Assembly (NCBI GenBank): GCA_045568635.1
Contig: JBJLAO010000003.1
Location: forward strand, 310,001 to 374,000
Length of the DNA stretch: 64,000 nt
Reading direction: 5' to 3'
DNA from: MedAcidi-G1 sp000817085
GTDB taxonomy: Bacteria > Actinomycetota > Acidimicrobiia > Acidimicrobiales > MedAcidi-G1
Shown here: positions 54,129 to 62,203 of the stretch, one piece after another
Numbering within the stretch: the stretch's first letter is position 1
How the letters are laid out: each line of letters begins with the position of its first letter
Made by a program: the position numbers and the translations under genes
The notes under the pieces: model-generated
What the model saw: only the letters and a program-made list of their open reading frames with translations
Told to the model about the DNA's origin: nothing
The model's database searches: none

Positions 54129-55515
54129 TTAATTAATTTGAGCAACTTCTTTATTTTCCTCAAAAAAACTAGCGTCTTGTTCAACCACTTTGACACTTCG
54201 TAAAAAGAATATTCCTATGATTGCAGCTAACGCAGAAGCTAGAAGAATCCCTACTTTAGATTCGTCTTGCAAAATATTATTATCATAAGCAAGAGCTGTC
54301 ATAAACATAGAAACAGTAAAACCTATTCCTGAAATCGCAGAAATGCCCAATACATGGCGGAAATTTGAACCATTAGGCAATTTAGATACTCGTAACTTAA
54401 TTGCTAGAAAAGTAAACAATGAAACTCCAACTATTTTTCCAACAACTAACCCGGCCACAACTCCTCTCGTAACACTCGGAAGAGGCTGCGTCTGACAGAG
54501 AGTCTGAACTTATTTCAACACCAGCATTTGCCAAAGCGAAAATAGGAACAATTATGAAACCTGTGAGTGGGTGAAGTAAATTTTCAAACCTTTCTGTAGT
54601 CGGCACCGATGCGTTGAGATGAAAAGTAGCTTTTCGTAGACCGGAAAAGTCAGTCTGTGCTTCCATAGCAGGCTGAACTGCTTCAGAAACTGTATTTTTG
54701 TCACTGATAAGAGCTGTAGCTGGAGTTAATAGTCCCATAATTACACCAGCGATCGTGGCGTGAACTCCAGATTGAAAAAGTGAATACCAAAGTAATATTC
54801 CCAGGGCAATATATATAGGGGTGTACCTGACATTTAATTTCTTTAAAACAATTACTCCCAAAACTGTTAAGGCGGATACATAAAGCCACTCAGAAGCAAG
54901 ATCTTCAGTGTAAAAAAAAGCAATTACTAAAATTCCGCCAATATCATCGACTATTGCCAGAGTTAATAAAAAAACTTTCATTACGCTCGGAACTCTCGGT
55001 CCTAAAAGTGAGACCACGCCGATAGCGAAAGCAATATCTGTTGCCATAGGTATACCCCATCCATCTGATGCTTCGCCCGATGAATTAAAAGCAAAAAATA
55101 TTACTGCAGGTACAACCATCCCTCCGACAGCAGCTATCAATGGCAATAAAGCGTCTCGTAATTTTTTTAAGTGTCCCGTAACCATTTCACGTTTAATCTC
55201 AAGGCCAACAACAAAAAAGAAAAGAACCATTAATACATCATTTACGAACTGGCCCAATGTGATGGGATGTCCATGATGGTCTAACGAAATTGAATCTCCC
55301 AAGGAAACTCTAATTTCGGTATCCCAAAGATCGTTATAACTACCTGACCACGGTGAATTAGCCCAGATAAGAGCAATTAATGCAGCTACAACTAACAAGA
55401 TTCCACTTGAAGCCTCGATTCCCAAAAAATTCCGGACAGGAAGCCCTACGCTCTTGGCTAAGCGCCGATTACTACCAAGCCATGTATTTTCAGAAATTAT
55501 TTTTCTACTAACCAT
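54129..55515 (-). pseudogene. nhaA: nhaA Na+/H+ antiporter, frameshifted
   Basis: Two overlapping frames cover a complete NhaA. The first, from 55515, encodes LGIEASSGILLVVAALIALIWANSPW, the helix-4 segment GWGIPMATDIAFAIGVVSLLG, FLLTLAIVDDIGGILVIAFFY with the paired Asp, and GFIIVPIFALANAGVEI, then loses homology. The second frame gives GVVAGLVVGKIVGVSLFTFLA and SGIGFTVSMFMTALAYDN. A single extra base near 54477 (TCCGAGTG instead of TCCAGTG) would restore one continuous frame (DAASS-SVTRGVVAG). So either the gene is broken, the call is a sequencing error, or two polypeptides are made. Normal NhaA length is about 390-440. Confidence 0.85.
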
Positions 55516-55601
55516 AGTTTTCCTAAAAACTTAGAAATTGACGCCATTGTTTAAAGCACAAACAATCTGACACTCAACCTATTTTACTCCAACCTTTACA
55601 A

Positions 55602-56039
55602 TTAAGAATTGTTACTGTTCGAACTATTAATAGTCATATGAACTACCGTGCCGTCTGGCCCAGACTTTATCTCTAGCCCATCTGACATTTCGCGCATTAT
55701 AGATAGACCTAAACCTCTTTCGTGTTGTAAACGTTCAGGGCTTTCTGTTGGGGGTAAATCTGGGATCGAATCAACCTCGAAACCAGTTGCCTTGTCTCTA
55801 ACTTCAACTTCGACCGCTAAGTCAGTCAATTTACATAAAACAGTGAGTCTTTCTGAAATAGAATTTTTTTCTTGTGCACGAATCGCATTTGTGAGGGCTT
55901 CTGAGATGACAAGCCGCAAATCTGCAATACGAGCTGTACTTAATTCAGGATTTGTGGCTGCCAAAGAACCAACCACTGCTCGCACTAATTGGACATAATC
56001 AACTCGCACAGGAATGCTTATTTCAATTTCATCAGTCAC
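55602..56039 (-). CDS. anti-sigma regulatory kinase, RsbW/SpoIIAB-like
   Basis: The 145-residue GHKL ATPase has the N box LRLVISEALTNAIRAQEKN, the G1-like VEVRDKATGFEVDSIPDLPP (cited in part: VEVRDKATGFEV) and HERGLGLSIMREMSDGLEI as the ATP-lid region. Such proteins sequester sigma factors and phosphorylate STAS antagonists. It is encoded 13 bases downstream of a STAS gene, so they form a partner-switching pair. Candidate targets are unknown; a sigma-70 gene lies 1.5 kb away, but a direct link is not shown. Confidence 0.88.
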   Translation of the reverse strand: MTDEIEISIPVRVDYVQLVRAVVGSLAATNPELSTARIADLRLVISEALTNAIRAQEKNSISERLTVLCKLTDLAVEVEVRDKATGFEVDSIPDLPPTESPERLQHERGLGLSIMREMSDGLEIKSGPDGTVVHMTINSSNSNNS

Positions 56040-56052
56040 TTTAAATCTCTAA

Positions 56053-56385
56053 CTAACCTGAAAAAGTTTCACGAACAGAGTCCATACAGAAAATCTTATC
56101 TAACTCACAAAGTCTAAAGACTTTTTGCAATTCGTCGTCTATGCCTGTTAAAAACAAATCTCCTTGATTTGAACGCACACGTCTAAGCCCGCCGATAATT
56201 GAACCTAGACCGGAAGAATCTATAAAATGAACTCCTGAAAAGTCAATAACTATAAAAATATTTCCTTTAGCCACCTCTTGTACAATTGATTGTCGAAGTA
56301 CCGGTGCACCTGCCATATCTAATTCACCAATAAGGTCAAGAAACACATTTTTTCCTTTTTCAGAACGGTGGATTTCAAGATTCAT
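56053..56385 (-). CDS. STAS-domain anti-sigma-factor antagonist
   Basis: The 110-residue protein is a single STAS domain. The strand and helix with the phosphoacceptor are FIVIDFSGVHFIDSSGLGSI, where the Ser in DSSGLG is the likely target of the neighbouring RsbW-like kinase. The N-terminal strand is NVFLDLIGELDMAGAPVL. It would bind the anti-sigma protein when unphosphorylated and release its sigma factor. The gene precedes the RsbW-like gene by 13 bases. Confidence 0.9.
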   Translation of the reverse strand: MNLEIHRSEKGKNVFLDLIGELDMAGAPVLRQSIVQEVAKGNIFIVIDFSGVHFIDSSGLGSIIGGLRRVRSNQGDLFLTGIDDELQKVFRLCELDKIFCMDSVRETFSG

Positions 56386-56485
56386 ATAGCTCCAATAAAT
56401 ACTTCCCTTTAATACGTTAGGGCTCTGGTGGTGGTTTTATTTATATCGCTTTCATAATTCCTTATCTTGGATCTAAGATTATTAT

Positions 56486-57265
56486 GTGGAAGCTGCTTTT
56501 TTTGACTTAGATAAAACAGTTATAGCCAAGACTTCAATTATTGCATATGCCCCTGCTTTGCGGAAAAACGGTTATTTAAGCCTCCCAATGGCTGTTAGAA
56601 CTGCATGGGGACATTTATTATTTAAATTTTTTGGAGCTGATGAAGAGACTCTTGATAAAGCAAGGAAAACAGCTCTTCGCTTAGCAACCGGTATGAACCA
56701 AAAAGCGATGAAGAGACTCGTAAGAGATAATTTAACCGAAGTAATTGAACCAATCGTTTACGATGACGCAATCGACTTGATAGAGGAACATAAGCTAAAG
56801 GGGCACCTATTAGTACTTATTTCTGCCAGTCCAACAGAAATAGTTGAACCATTAGCTGAGCATTTAGGTATTAATGAATTTATAGCTACCACACCTGTAG
56901 TTGACTCTGAAGGTCGTTATACGGGTGAAGTAGAATTTTATGCTGCTGGGGCAAATAAAGCAGAAGCTATAATCGATCTGTCTTTAGAAAAGAACATTTC
57001 TCTGCAAAATTCTTGGGCATATTCTGATTCCTCAACAGATCTTCCGATGTTGGAGCTGGTTGGAAATCCAGTAGCTGTTAACCCAGATAGAGAACTTAGG
57101 AAACAGGCAGAAGAAAGAAACTGGCCAGTATTAGAGTTCGTGCGACCAATCGCTTTAGGAGATCGTGTTCCTCTAAACCGCAAATGGATTGCAGTAACAG
57201 TTTTAACTTTTCTTTTGGGAACAGGGTTAGTGAAAACTATTAAACGTTTACGTTCAACTAACTAA
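56486..57265 (+). CDS. HAD-IB family phosphatase with C-terminal membrane anchor
   Basis: The 259-residue protein starts at GTG with motif I EAAFFDLDKTVIAKTS (nucleophile Asp7 and Asp9), motif II LVLISASPTEIV, motif III Lys in AAGANKAEAII and motif IV SDSSTDLPML. This is the HAD-IB (SerB-like) group. The C-terminus has a hydrophobic helix (IAVTVLTFLLGTGLVKTI) followed by basic residues, a tail anchor. Related actinobacterial proteins dephosphorylate small metabolites such as phosphoserine-like or glycerol-phosphate species; the substrate here is unknown. Confidence 0.88.
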   Translation: MEAAFFDLDKTVIAKTSIIAYAPALRKNGYLSLPMAVRTAWGHLLFKFFGADEETLDKARKTALRLATGMNQKAMKRLVRDNLTEVIEPIVYDDAIDLIEEHKLKGHLLVLISASPTEIVEPLAEHLGINEFIATTPVVDSEGRYTGEVEFYAAGANKAEAIIDLSLEKNISLQNSWAYSDSSTDLPMLELVGNPVAVNPDRELRKQAEERNWPVLEFVRPIALGDRVPLNRKWIAVTVLTFLLGTGLVKTIKRLRSTN

Positions 57266-57336
57266 ATAGAACGAACCTTACGGACTGCCGCTGAAATAAG
57301 TGCTCCTAATCCTAAAAGCATCAAAAACTTCTTCAT
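57262..57336 (-). CDS. possible 24-residue membrane peptide
   Basis: An ATG at 57336 opens a 24-codon frame, MKKFLMLLGLGALISAAVRK then VRSI, ending at a TAG that overlaps the stop of the HAD gene. The short basic start, one hydrophobic helix and basic end resemble the small DLW-39-like actinobacterial peptides, although the acidic Trp tail is absent. No clear ribosome site precedes it. It may be spurious. Confidence 0.35.
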   Translation of the reverse strand: MKKFLMLLGLGALISAAVRKVRSI

Positions 57337-57448
57337 AAAAGAATGATACGTGAATATAGGGAGTAATTACATAGGCAAAGAACTAAATTATTTTACAATT
57401 TTCAGCGAATACATAGTATTTAATCTCTGACACAATACGGTCATCTGT

Positions 57449-57544
57449 GGAGGTGTCCGAGTACCTGGTGGGCTCCCCCGCCTTCAAAGCGGGCGGGACA
57501 GGCGATCCCTGTCCGGCGGGTTCGATTCCCGTCCACCTCCGCCA
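57449..57544 (+). tRNA. selC: tRNA-Sec (anticodon TCA)
   Basis: The 96-base gene includes the encoded CCA (57542-57544). The acceptor arm has seven perfect pairs (GGAGGTG with CACCTCC) and an unpaired eighth position (T57456 opposite C57533). The anticodon stem CCCGC/GCGGG holds the loop CTTCAAA with anticodon TCA at 57484-57486. The long variable arm has a 7-bp stem (GGACAGG/CCTGTCC), and the T-arm is GCGGG-TTCGATT-CCCGT. UCA anticodon, long extra arm and elongated acceptor-T stack identify selenocysteine tRNA. It lies eight bases from the stop of the sigma-factor gene on the other strand. Confidence 0.93.
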
Positions 57545-57552
57545 GTTTATTA

Positions 57553-58491
57553 TTAAACGGCCAAAAGGTCCCGAGCACCCGTATCGCTACTTGGATGACG
57601 CAATTTCGACATTGCACGAGCCTCGATCTGGCGAATTCTTTCCCTCGTCAGATCAAAATGTTCTCCTACCTCTTCAAGAGTTCGGGGTTCACCACGATCT
57701 AGACCAAACCGCAACTTCAAGATCTCTCTTTCTCTTTCATCCAAAGGCGCAAGTAGTCGAGAAATCTCCTCCGGTAATAATGCAGTAGCAGCAGTTTCAA
57801 AAGGGGATTCTGCTGAACGGTCCTCTACGACATCTCCTAATTCAGCATCTCCATCTTCGCGCAATGGTTCACTAAGAGAAAGCGGTTCCGCAGCAAATCT
57901 GAGAGCTTCAGTCACTTTGTCTTCAGGCATTTCTACCTCAGCTGAAAGTTCAGCCAAAGTTGCTTGCCTCCCAAACTTTATTTCAAGGCGAGACCGAGCC
58001 TTTTGAAGGCGAGCAAGAGTATCCCCAGCATGTACAGGTAAACGAATTGTTCGCCCCGTATTTGCTATTCCTCTCGTAATGGCCTGCCGTATCCACCAAG
58101 TTGCATAAGTAGAAAATTTGAATCCTTTACGCCAGTCAAACTTCTCCACGGCATGCATTAAACCAAGATTGCCTTCCTGTATTAAATCTAAAAGAGGCAA
58201 CCCTGAAGCTTGATATTTTTTTGCAATAGAAACCACAAGTCGTAAATTGGATTGGACGAAAGTCCGCTCTGCTTTTGAACCACGACGAATAATAACTTTT
58301 AATTTTCTAATCTCAGTTGGTGTGAGCTTGGCAGAATTAGCTTTTGTTTTTTCTTCAGCTTTGAGACCTTCTTCGATTTTTTTGGCTAACTCGACTTCGC
58401 CTTCTTTAGTTAATAATGGGTATTGACCTATATCGGTTAAATAAAGTCGAACTAGATCTTCCTCATCTCTATCGACTCTTTCTTTGGCCAC
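57553..58491 (-). CDS. sigma-70 factor, RpoD/SigA-like (group 1/2)
   Basis: The 312-residue sigma factor has region 1.2 (DLVRLYLTDIGQYPLLTKEG), region 2 (NLRLVVSIAKKY, LDLIQEGNLGLMHAVEKFD, FSTYATWWIRQAITRGIA), region 3 and region 4 with LTRERIRQIEARAMSKLRHP. It lacks the acidic region 1.1 and the long non-conserved insert of E. coli RpoD, as in SigA/HrdB and SigB-like actinobacterial factors. It may be the primary factor or a close group 2 relative; sequence alone does not decide. It is preceded by a 108-base gap containing a hairpin. Confidence 0.93.
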   Translation of the reverse strand: MAKERVDRDEEDLVRLYLTDIGQYPLLTKEGEVELAKKIEEGLKAEEKTKANSAKLTPTEIRKLKVIIRRGSKAERTFVQSNLRLVVSIAKKYQASGLPLLDLIQEGNLGLMHAVEKFDWRKGFKFSTYATWWIRQAITRGIANTGRTIRLPVHAGDTLARLQKARSRLEIKFGRQATLAELSAEVEMPEDKVTEALRFAAEPLSLSEPLREDGDAELGDVVEDRSAESPFETAATALLPEEISRLLAPLDEREREILKLRFGLDRGEPRTLEEVGEHFDLTRERIRQIEARAMSKLRHPSSDTGARDLLAV

Positions 58492-58562
58492 GCCCAGTCC
58501 TCCGTAAATTCAAAACATGCTTACCGCGCGTTACCTTATCGATGCTCTAGCAAACAACAAAC

Positions 58563-58590
58563 AAAAATCGTGACGGTTGTCACAATTTTT
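58563..58590. terminator. bidirectional terminator-like hairpin after nadE
   Basis: GTGAC at 58570-58574 pairs with GTCAC at 58579-58583 around GGTT. On the plus strand AATTTTTT follows; on the minus strand GATTTTTG follows. It lies just after the nadE stop (58600) and upstream of the sigma gene, so it would end nadE transcripts. Five base pairs make it modest. Confidence 0.45.
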
Positions 58591-58599
58591 TAAAAAAGT

Positions 58600-60276
58600 T
58601 TAACCCTTGTACTTATTTACGAGTGGTAAACGTCGATCCCTACCAAACCCTTTTTGTGTAACCCTCACTCCCGGGGGGTTTTGACGTCTTTTGTATTCAG
58701 AGGTATCAACGAGCTGAACAATCTCGTCAACAATTTTAGGATCAAAGCCATCTTCAACCAGCTCAGCTCTTGTTCTATCACCTTCGATATATGACTTTAG
58801 AAGAGGATCAAGGATGTCATAAGAAGGCAAACTTTGATCATCGCGTTGATCTGGCCGGAGTTCTGCCGAAGGCGGTTTATCTATTATGGAATGCGGAATT
58901 ATTTCATTCCCTACTGACTCATTTCTCCAACGGGCCAAACCATATACACCTGTTTTATATACATCTTTAATAACAGCGTAAGCACCGGCGGTATCGCCAT
59001 ATAAAGTCGAATAACCAACTGCTGCCTCGCTTTTATTTCCAGTAGTTAAAACAAGCCAGCCATTAGCGTTTGCAAATGCCATTAATAGAACTCCTCGAAT
59101 CCTTGCTTGCAAGTTTTCGTCAGTAACACCAATAATCTCCTCATTGAGATTAAGTGCCCATTGTTCTGAAAAAGTCGAGTGAATCTCTTTAATGGGAAAA
59201 TTGATCGAAGCTATTCCGAGGTTTTCAATCAGTTGCTCAGCATCCGTTAAAGAATGGTCACTCGAATAGCGCGATGGCATCATCACAGCTGTCACGTTAC
59301 TTGGTCCCAAAGCATCAGAAGCGATAGCCGCTACCAACGCAGAGTCAATACCTCCAGATAGCCCCAAGCACACTTGGTGAAATCCACTTTTTAAGACATA
59401 GTCCCGAGTAGCGGTCATTAAAGCTAAATAAAGTTCTTCATAAATTTTCAAGGTAGGTGCAACGGAAGGATCGATTCTTCCTTCATGGTTGCGAGTCGAA
59501 GATACTTCTGTAACCGGCAAATGACTTTCCGTAGTTTTATTTTTTTCAATGGATAGATCTGCAATAATTGTTGATTCATAAAACCTTGACGATCTTAAAA
59601 TAACTTCTCCAGCAGAATCAGTTATGAAAGAACCACCATCAAATACAAGTTCATCTTGGCCTCCCACTAAATTTACATACGCAATAGGAAGATTGCTTTT
59701 TTGTGAAATCTCATTTACAAGACTTTCTCGTTCTTGTTGCTTGCCCTGATGAAACGGAGAGCCATTAACTGCAATAATTAACTGAGCACCCCCATCAACA
59801 AGCCCTCTAACTGGACCGTCTGGAACCCATAAGTCCTCACAAATCACAAAACCTATCTTTACCCCTCCTATAAAAAAAAGGTTTAAAGGTTCTGAACCTG
59901 ATGAAAAATTTCTAACTTCATCGAAAACTTCAACATTTGGGAGATTTTGCTTTCTGTAACTTCCGACAATTTTACCCCGATGACAAATCGCTATTGAGTT
60001 ATATACGTTTTCTCCATCTGAATCAGCAAACCCAACAACCAATGCACAGTCCCCAGACATCGAAGCCAAATCATTTAAAGCATTTTTGTTATCCGCAATG
60101 AATCCTGGTTTGAGTAGTAAATCCTCAAGTGGATAGCCGGTTAGTGACATCTCTCCAAATACCGCTAGATCACAGTGTTCTACCTTCTCTATAAGATCGC
60201 GAATTAAATCAACATTTCCTTCTAAATCTCCTACAACTGGATTGATCTGAGCAATAGCTAAACGCAGCGTTTCCAT
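58600..60276 (-). CDS. nadE: glutamine-hydrolysing NAD+ synthetase
   Basis: The 558-residue enzyme has an N-terminal CN-hydrolase (glutaminase) domain, with catalytic Glu in FGEMSLTGYPLED, Lys in YRKQNLPNVEVFDE and Cys in FVICEDLWVPDG, and a C-terminal synthetase domain with the P-loop CLGLSGGIDSALVAAIAS and NKSEAAVGYSTLYGDTAGA. It amidates deamido-NAD using glutamine. The layout is the two-domain actinobacterial type, although shorter than the mycobacterial ~680-residue enzyme. It ends near the hairpin at 58563-58590. Confidence 0.94.
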   Translation of the reverse strand: METLRLAIAQINPVVGDLEGNVDLIRDLIEKVEHCDLAVFGEMSLTGYPLEDLLLKPGFIADNKNALNDLASMSGDCALVVGFADSDGENVYNSIAICHRGKIVGSYRKQNLPNVEVFDEVRNFSSGSEPLNLFFIGGVKIGFVICEDLWVPDGPVRGLVDGGAQLIIAVNGSPFHQGKQQERESLVNEISQKSNLPIAYVNLVGGQDELVFDGGSFITDSAGEVILRSSRFYESTIIADLSIEKNKTTESHLPVTEVSSTRNHEGRIDPSVAPTLKIYEELYLALMTATRDYVLKSGFHQVCLGLSGGIDSALVAAIASDALGPSNVTAVMMPSRYSSDHSLTDAEQLIENLGIASINFPIKEIHSTFSEQWALNLNEEIIGVTDENLQARIRGVLLMAFANANGWLVLTTGNKSEAAVGYSTLYGDTAGAYAVIKDVYKTGVYGLARWRNESVGNEIIPHSIIDKPPSAELRPDQRDDQSLPSYDILDPLLKSYIEGDRTRAELVEDGFDPKIVDEIVQLVDTSEYKRRQNPPGVRVTQKGFGRDRRLPLVNKYKG

Positions 60277-60306
60277 ATACTCAGCGTACAGAGAGAGACT
60301 GGCATG

Positions 60307-61152
60307 TTAATTGCTTTCGGTTGTTCCCTTTAATGATTGTTCGACACTTTCTTGGGTTAAACCTTCAATTATTTGAGTTATCGCATCTTTGGCTACACGG
60401 TCCACTAATCCAGAGGTTGCTTCCTCGAAATGTTTATCAAAAGTCTCTTTAATTACTTCTTCAATGAGACTTAAAGTCAATTCACCTGATTGAGAAATTC
60501 CATCATCCGCTTCAGAACCGACAAAATCTAATTTCTCTATAGATTCAAGTAAATAAAGAATTGAATCGAAAATCTGCTCAATTTCTTCAAAGATTTCAAA
60601 CTCTATTATTTCGAAATCCTCACCCATCATCGGAGACATCATCGGAGGCAAAAATCCCTCACGCATCATCGGAGGCAAAAACCCCTCACCCATCATCGGA
60701 GGCATCATCGGAGGCAAAAAACCCTCACCCATCATCGGAGGCATCATCGGAGGCAAAAATCCCTCACGCATCATCGGAGGCAAAAACCCCTCACCCATCA
60801 TCGGAGGCATCATCGGAGGCAAAAAACCCTCACCCATCATCGGAGGCATCATCGGAGGCAAAGGTTTGGACATTTCTGGTCTATCTCTTCTAGGTTTGCC
60901 ACTACGTCTCGTTCGATCAAATTTGTCTTCGGGTTTCTTTTCTTGAAATTCAATCTTTGGGTCTAAATTGCCATCTTGATCAAAAGAATCACGACTGTCT
61001 TCAATGCTCGAGATTTCATTTTCAAAAGCCAGAGATCCTTCCTGAATTGCGTCTCGAGCCACTTCATCATCATCGACTACAAAAATTGCCGCCAATGCAA
61101 TAACAGTTAATAATATAAAAGCGGCTATCCATCTAATAACCGAATCTTTCAT
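60307..61152 (-). CDS. membrane-anchored Met-Pro repeat protein
   Basis: The start is taken as the ATG at 61152 after AAAGGAACT; a TTG one codon upstream is possible. The 281-residue product has a signal-anchor helix (about residues 8-27), an acidic then basic linker (FDRTRRSGKPRRDRPEMSK), and a repeat region (about 99-181) made of PPMM, PPMMGEGFL and PPMMREGFL units, about 24 Met in about 80 residues. An acidic helical C-terminal domain follows (IIEFEIFEEIEQIF, IEEVIKETFDKHFEEA). I recognise no family. It is predicted to lie outside the membrane; Met-rich motifs can bind Cu(I) or be oxidised, but either role is inference. Confidence 0.75.
   Translation of the reverse strand: MKDSVIRWIAAFILLTVIALAAIFVVDDDEVARDAIQEGSLAFENEISSIEDSRDSFDQDGNLDPKIEFQEKKPEDKFDRTRRSGKPRRDRPEMSKPLPPMMPPMMGEGFLPPMMPPMMGEGFLPPMMREGFLPPMMPPMMGEGFLPPMMPPMMGEGFLPPMMREGFLPPMMSPMMGEDFEIIEFEIFEEIEQIFDSILYLLESIEKLDFVGSEADDGISQSGELTLSLIEEVIKETFDKHFEEATSGLVDRVAKDAITQIIEGLTQESVEQSLKGTTESN
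60613..60858. repeat. in-frame tandem repeat encoding PPMM/GEGFL units
   Basis: The coding repeat consists of units of 39, 39 and 27 bases (13+13+9 residues), and this 105-base block is repeated twice, followed by a partial, diverged copy (PPMMSPMMGED). The shared plus-strand core is catcatcggaggc. Copies are nearly identical at DNA level, so the array probably expands and contracts. Confidence 0.93.
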
Positions 61153-61254
61153 CAAAAGTTCCTTTCATGCTGAAAACTAAACCAATTTTGTGGGCTTATC
61201 TATATATGCACGCTGAAACAAAAACCTTTCAACTGTTTTAATACTAAGTAAAAG

Positions 61255-62166
61255 TTATGGAGCAAGACGAGTCTTATCAACAGTAAGACTTAACACATCA
61301 GGTCTGCTGTAATGTCCAGTGGGGTCGAAGTTCTGCCTTTGTCTAGCTATCTCACTAAGATCTAAATCAGCCCAAATGATTCCCTTCTTGTCGCTGATGG
61401 GTTCGACGACCCATCGTCCATCTGGCCCAGCTATACAAGTACCACCATTATGGTATTGTTCGCTTTTTAACAACTGATCCTTTAAAGGAAAGTCATCTGG
61501 AATCATCCCTGAGTCATAAATAGCGGCGACACTAACCACAAATAAACGCCCTTCCTTAGCGATGAACCTAGTGACATCTTCGGTAAGTCCAACCGAACCC
61601 GGCCAAGCAGCCACATGAATTTGAGCACCAGTGCTATACATTGCAGTGCGAGCCAAGGGCATCCAATTCTCCCAACAATTAAGACCGGTCAGTCTTACAC
61701 CTTCATGTTCATGAGCAATTAAACCGGCCCCATCTCCGTCTGCCCAAACCAAGCGTTCTCCGTAGGTGGGCTTGAGCTTACGATGGACACCAACAATACC
61801 GTCTCTTGGGTCGATGGCTACTAAGGAACAGTAAATGGATCCACCCGAAGCCGCTCTTTCTACTACGCCAACATAAGTAAAAGCATTAGCTTCACGCACC
61901 GCTTCAATAACTCCAGCGAACTCAGAGCCATTAATTTCTACAGACTGGTCAAGATAATACGCAAAAGCCTCTTGTTGGGTTTTCTTCTCCCAAGCAGAAG
62001 CGTCAGTTAAATCAATCCAGACGGGATAACCAGATACAAACACTTCAGGAAAGGCAATTAAGTTCGCGCCACCTTCACCGGCTTCAATTATCCATTTCTG
62101 AACAATGTTTAGAGTCGCTGAACGATCAAGAAAAACTGGTGAATCCTGAATAGCAGCAATACGCAT
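61255..62166 (-). CDS. nitrilase/carbon-nitrogen hydrolase
   Basis: The 303-residue protein has the nitrilase triad: Glu in LIAFPEVFVSGYPVW, Lys in HRKLKPTYGERLVWADGDG and Cys in TGLNCWENWMPLARTAM. The arrangement matches aliphatic/aromatic nitrilases and cyanide-degrading relatives rather than amidases such as NadE. The substrate (a nitrile, cyanide or related compound) is not predictable. The gene stands 37 bases downstream of the type II glutamine synthetase gene in the minus direction and may be cotranscribed with it, releasing ammonia. Confidence 0.9.
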   Translation of the reverse strand: MRIAAIQDSPVFLDRSATLNIVQKWIIEAGEGGANLIAFPEVFVSGYPVWIDLTDASAWEKKTQQEAFAYYLDQSVEINGSEFAGVIEAVREANAFTYVGVVERAASGGSIYCSLVAIDPRDGIVGVHRKLKPTYGERLVWADGDGAGLIAHEHEGVRLTGLNCWENWMPLARTAMYSTGAQIHVAAWPGSVGLTEDVTRFIAKEGRLFVVSVAAIYDSGMIPDDFPLKDQLLKSEQYHNGGTCIAGPDGRWVVEPISDKKGIIWADLDLSEIARQRQNFDPTGHYSRPDVLSLTVDKTRLAP

Positions 62167-62203
62167 AAACTGTTTATATCACCGATTTTTTAAAATGTTT
62201 TAA

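Noticed and set aside
54397..54480. Programmed frameshifting in nhaA
   Set aside because: No slippery heptamer or downstream pseudoknot is visible; a lesion or sequence error is simpler.
57449..57544. tRNA-Ser or tRNA-Leu with a long variable arm
   Set aside because: The anticodon is TCA, and the acceptor/T-arm proportions fit tRNA-Sec.
60613..60858. Regular repeat resembling a CRISPR array
   Set aside because: The repeats lie in frame in a coding sequence, have no unique spacers and encode PPMM units.
60561..60893. Plus-strand Ser-Glu-Ala-rich frame over the Met-Pro repeat
   Set aside because: It is an antisense shadow of a low-complexity coding repeat.
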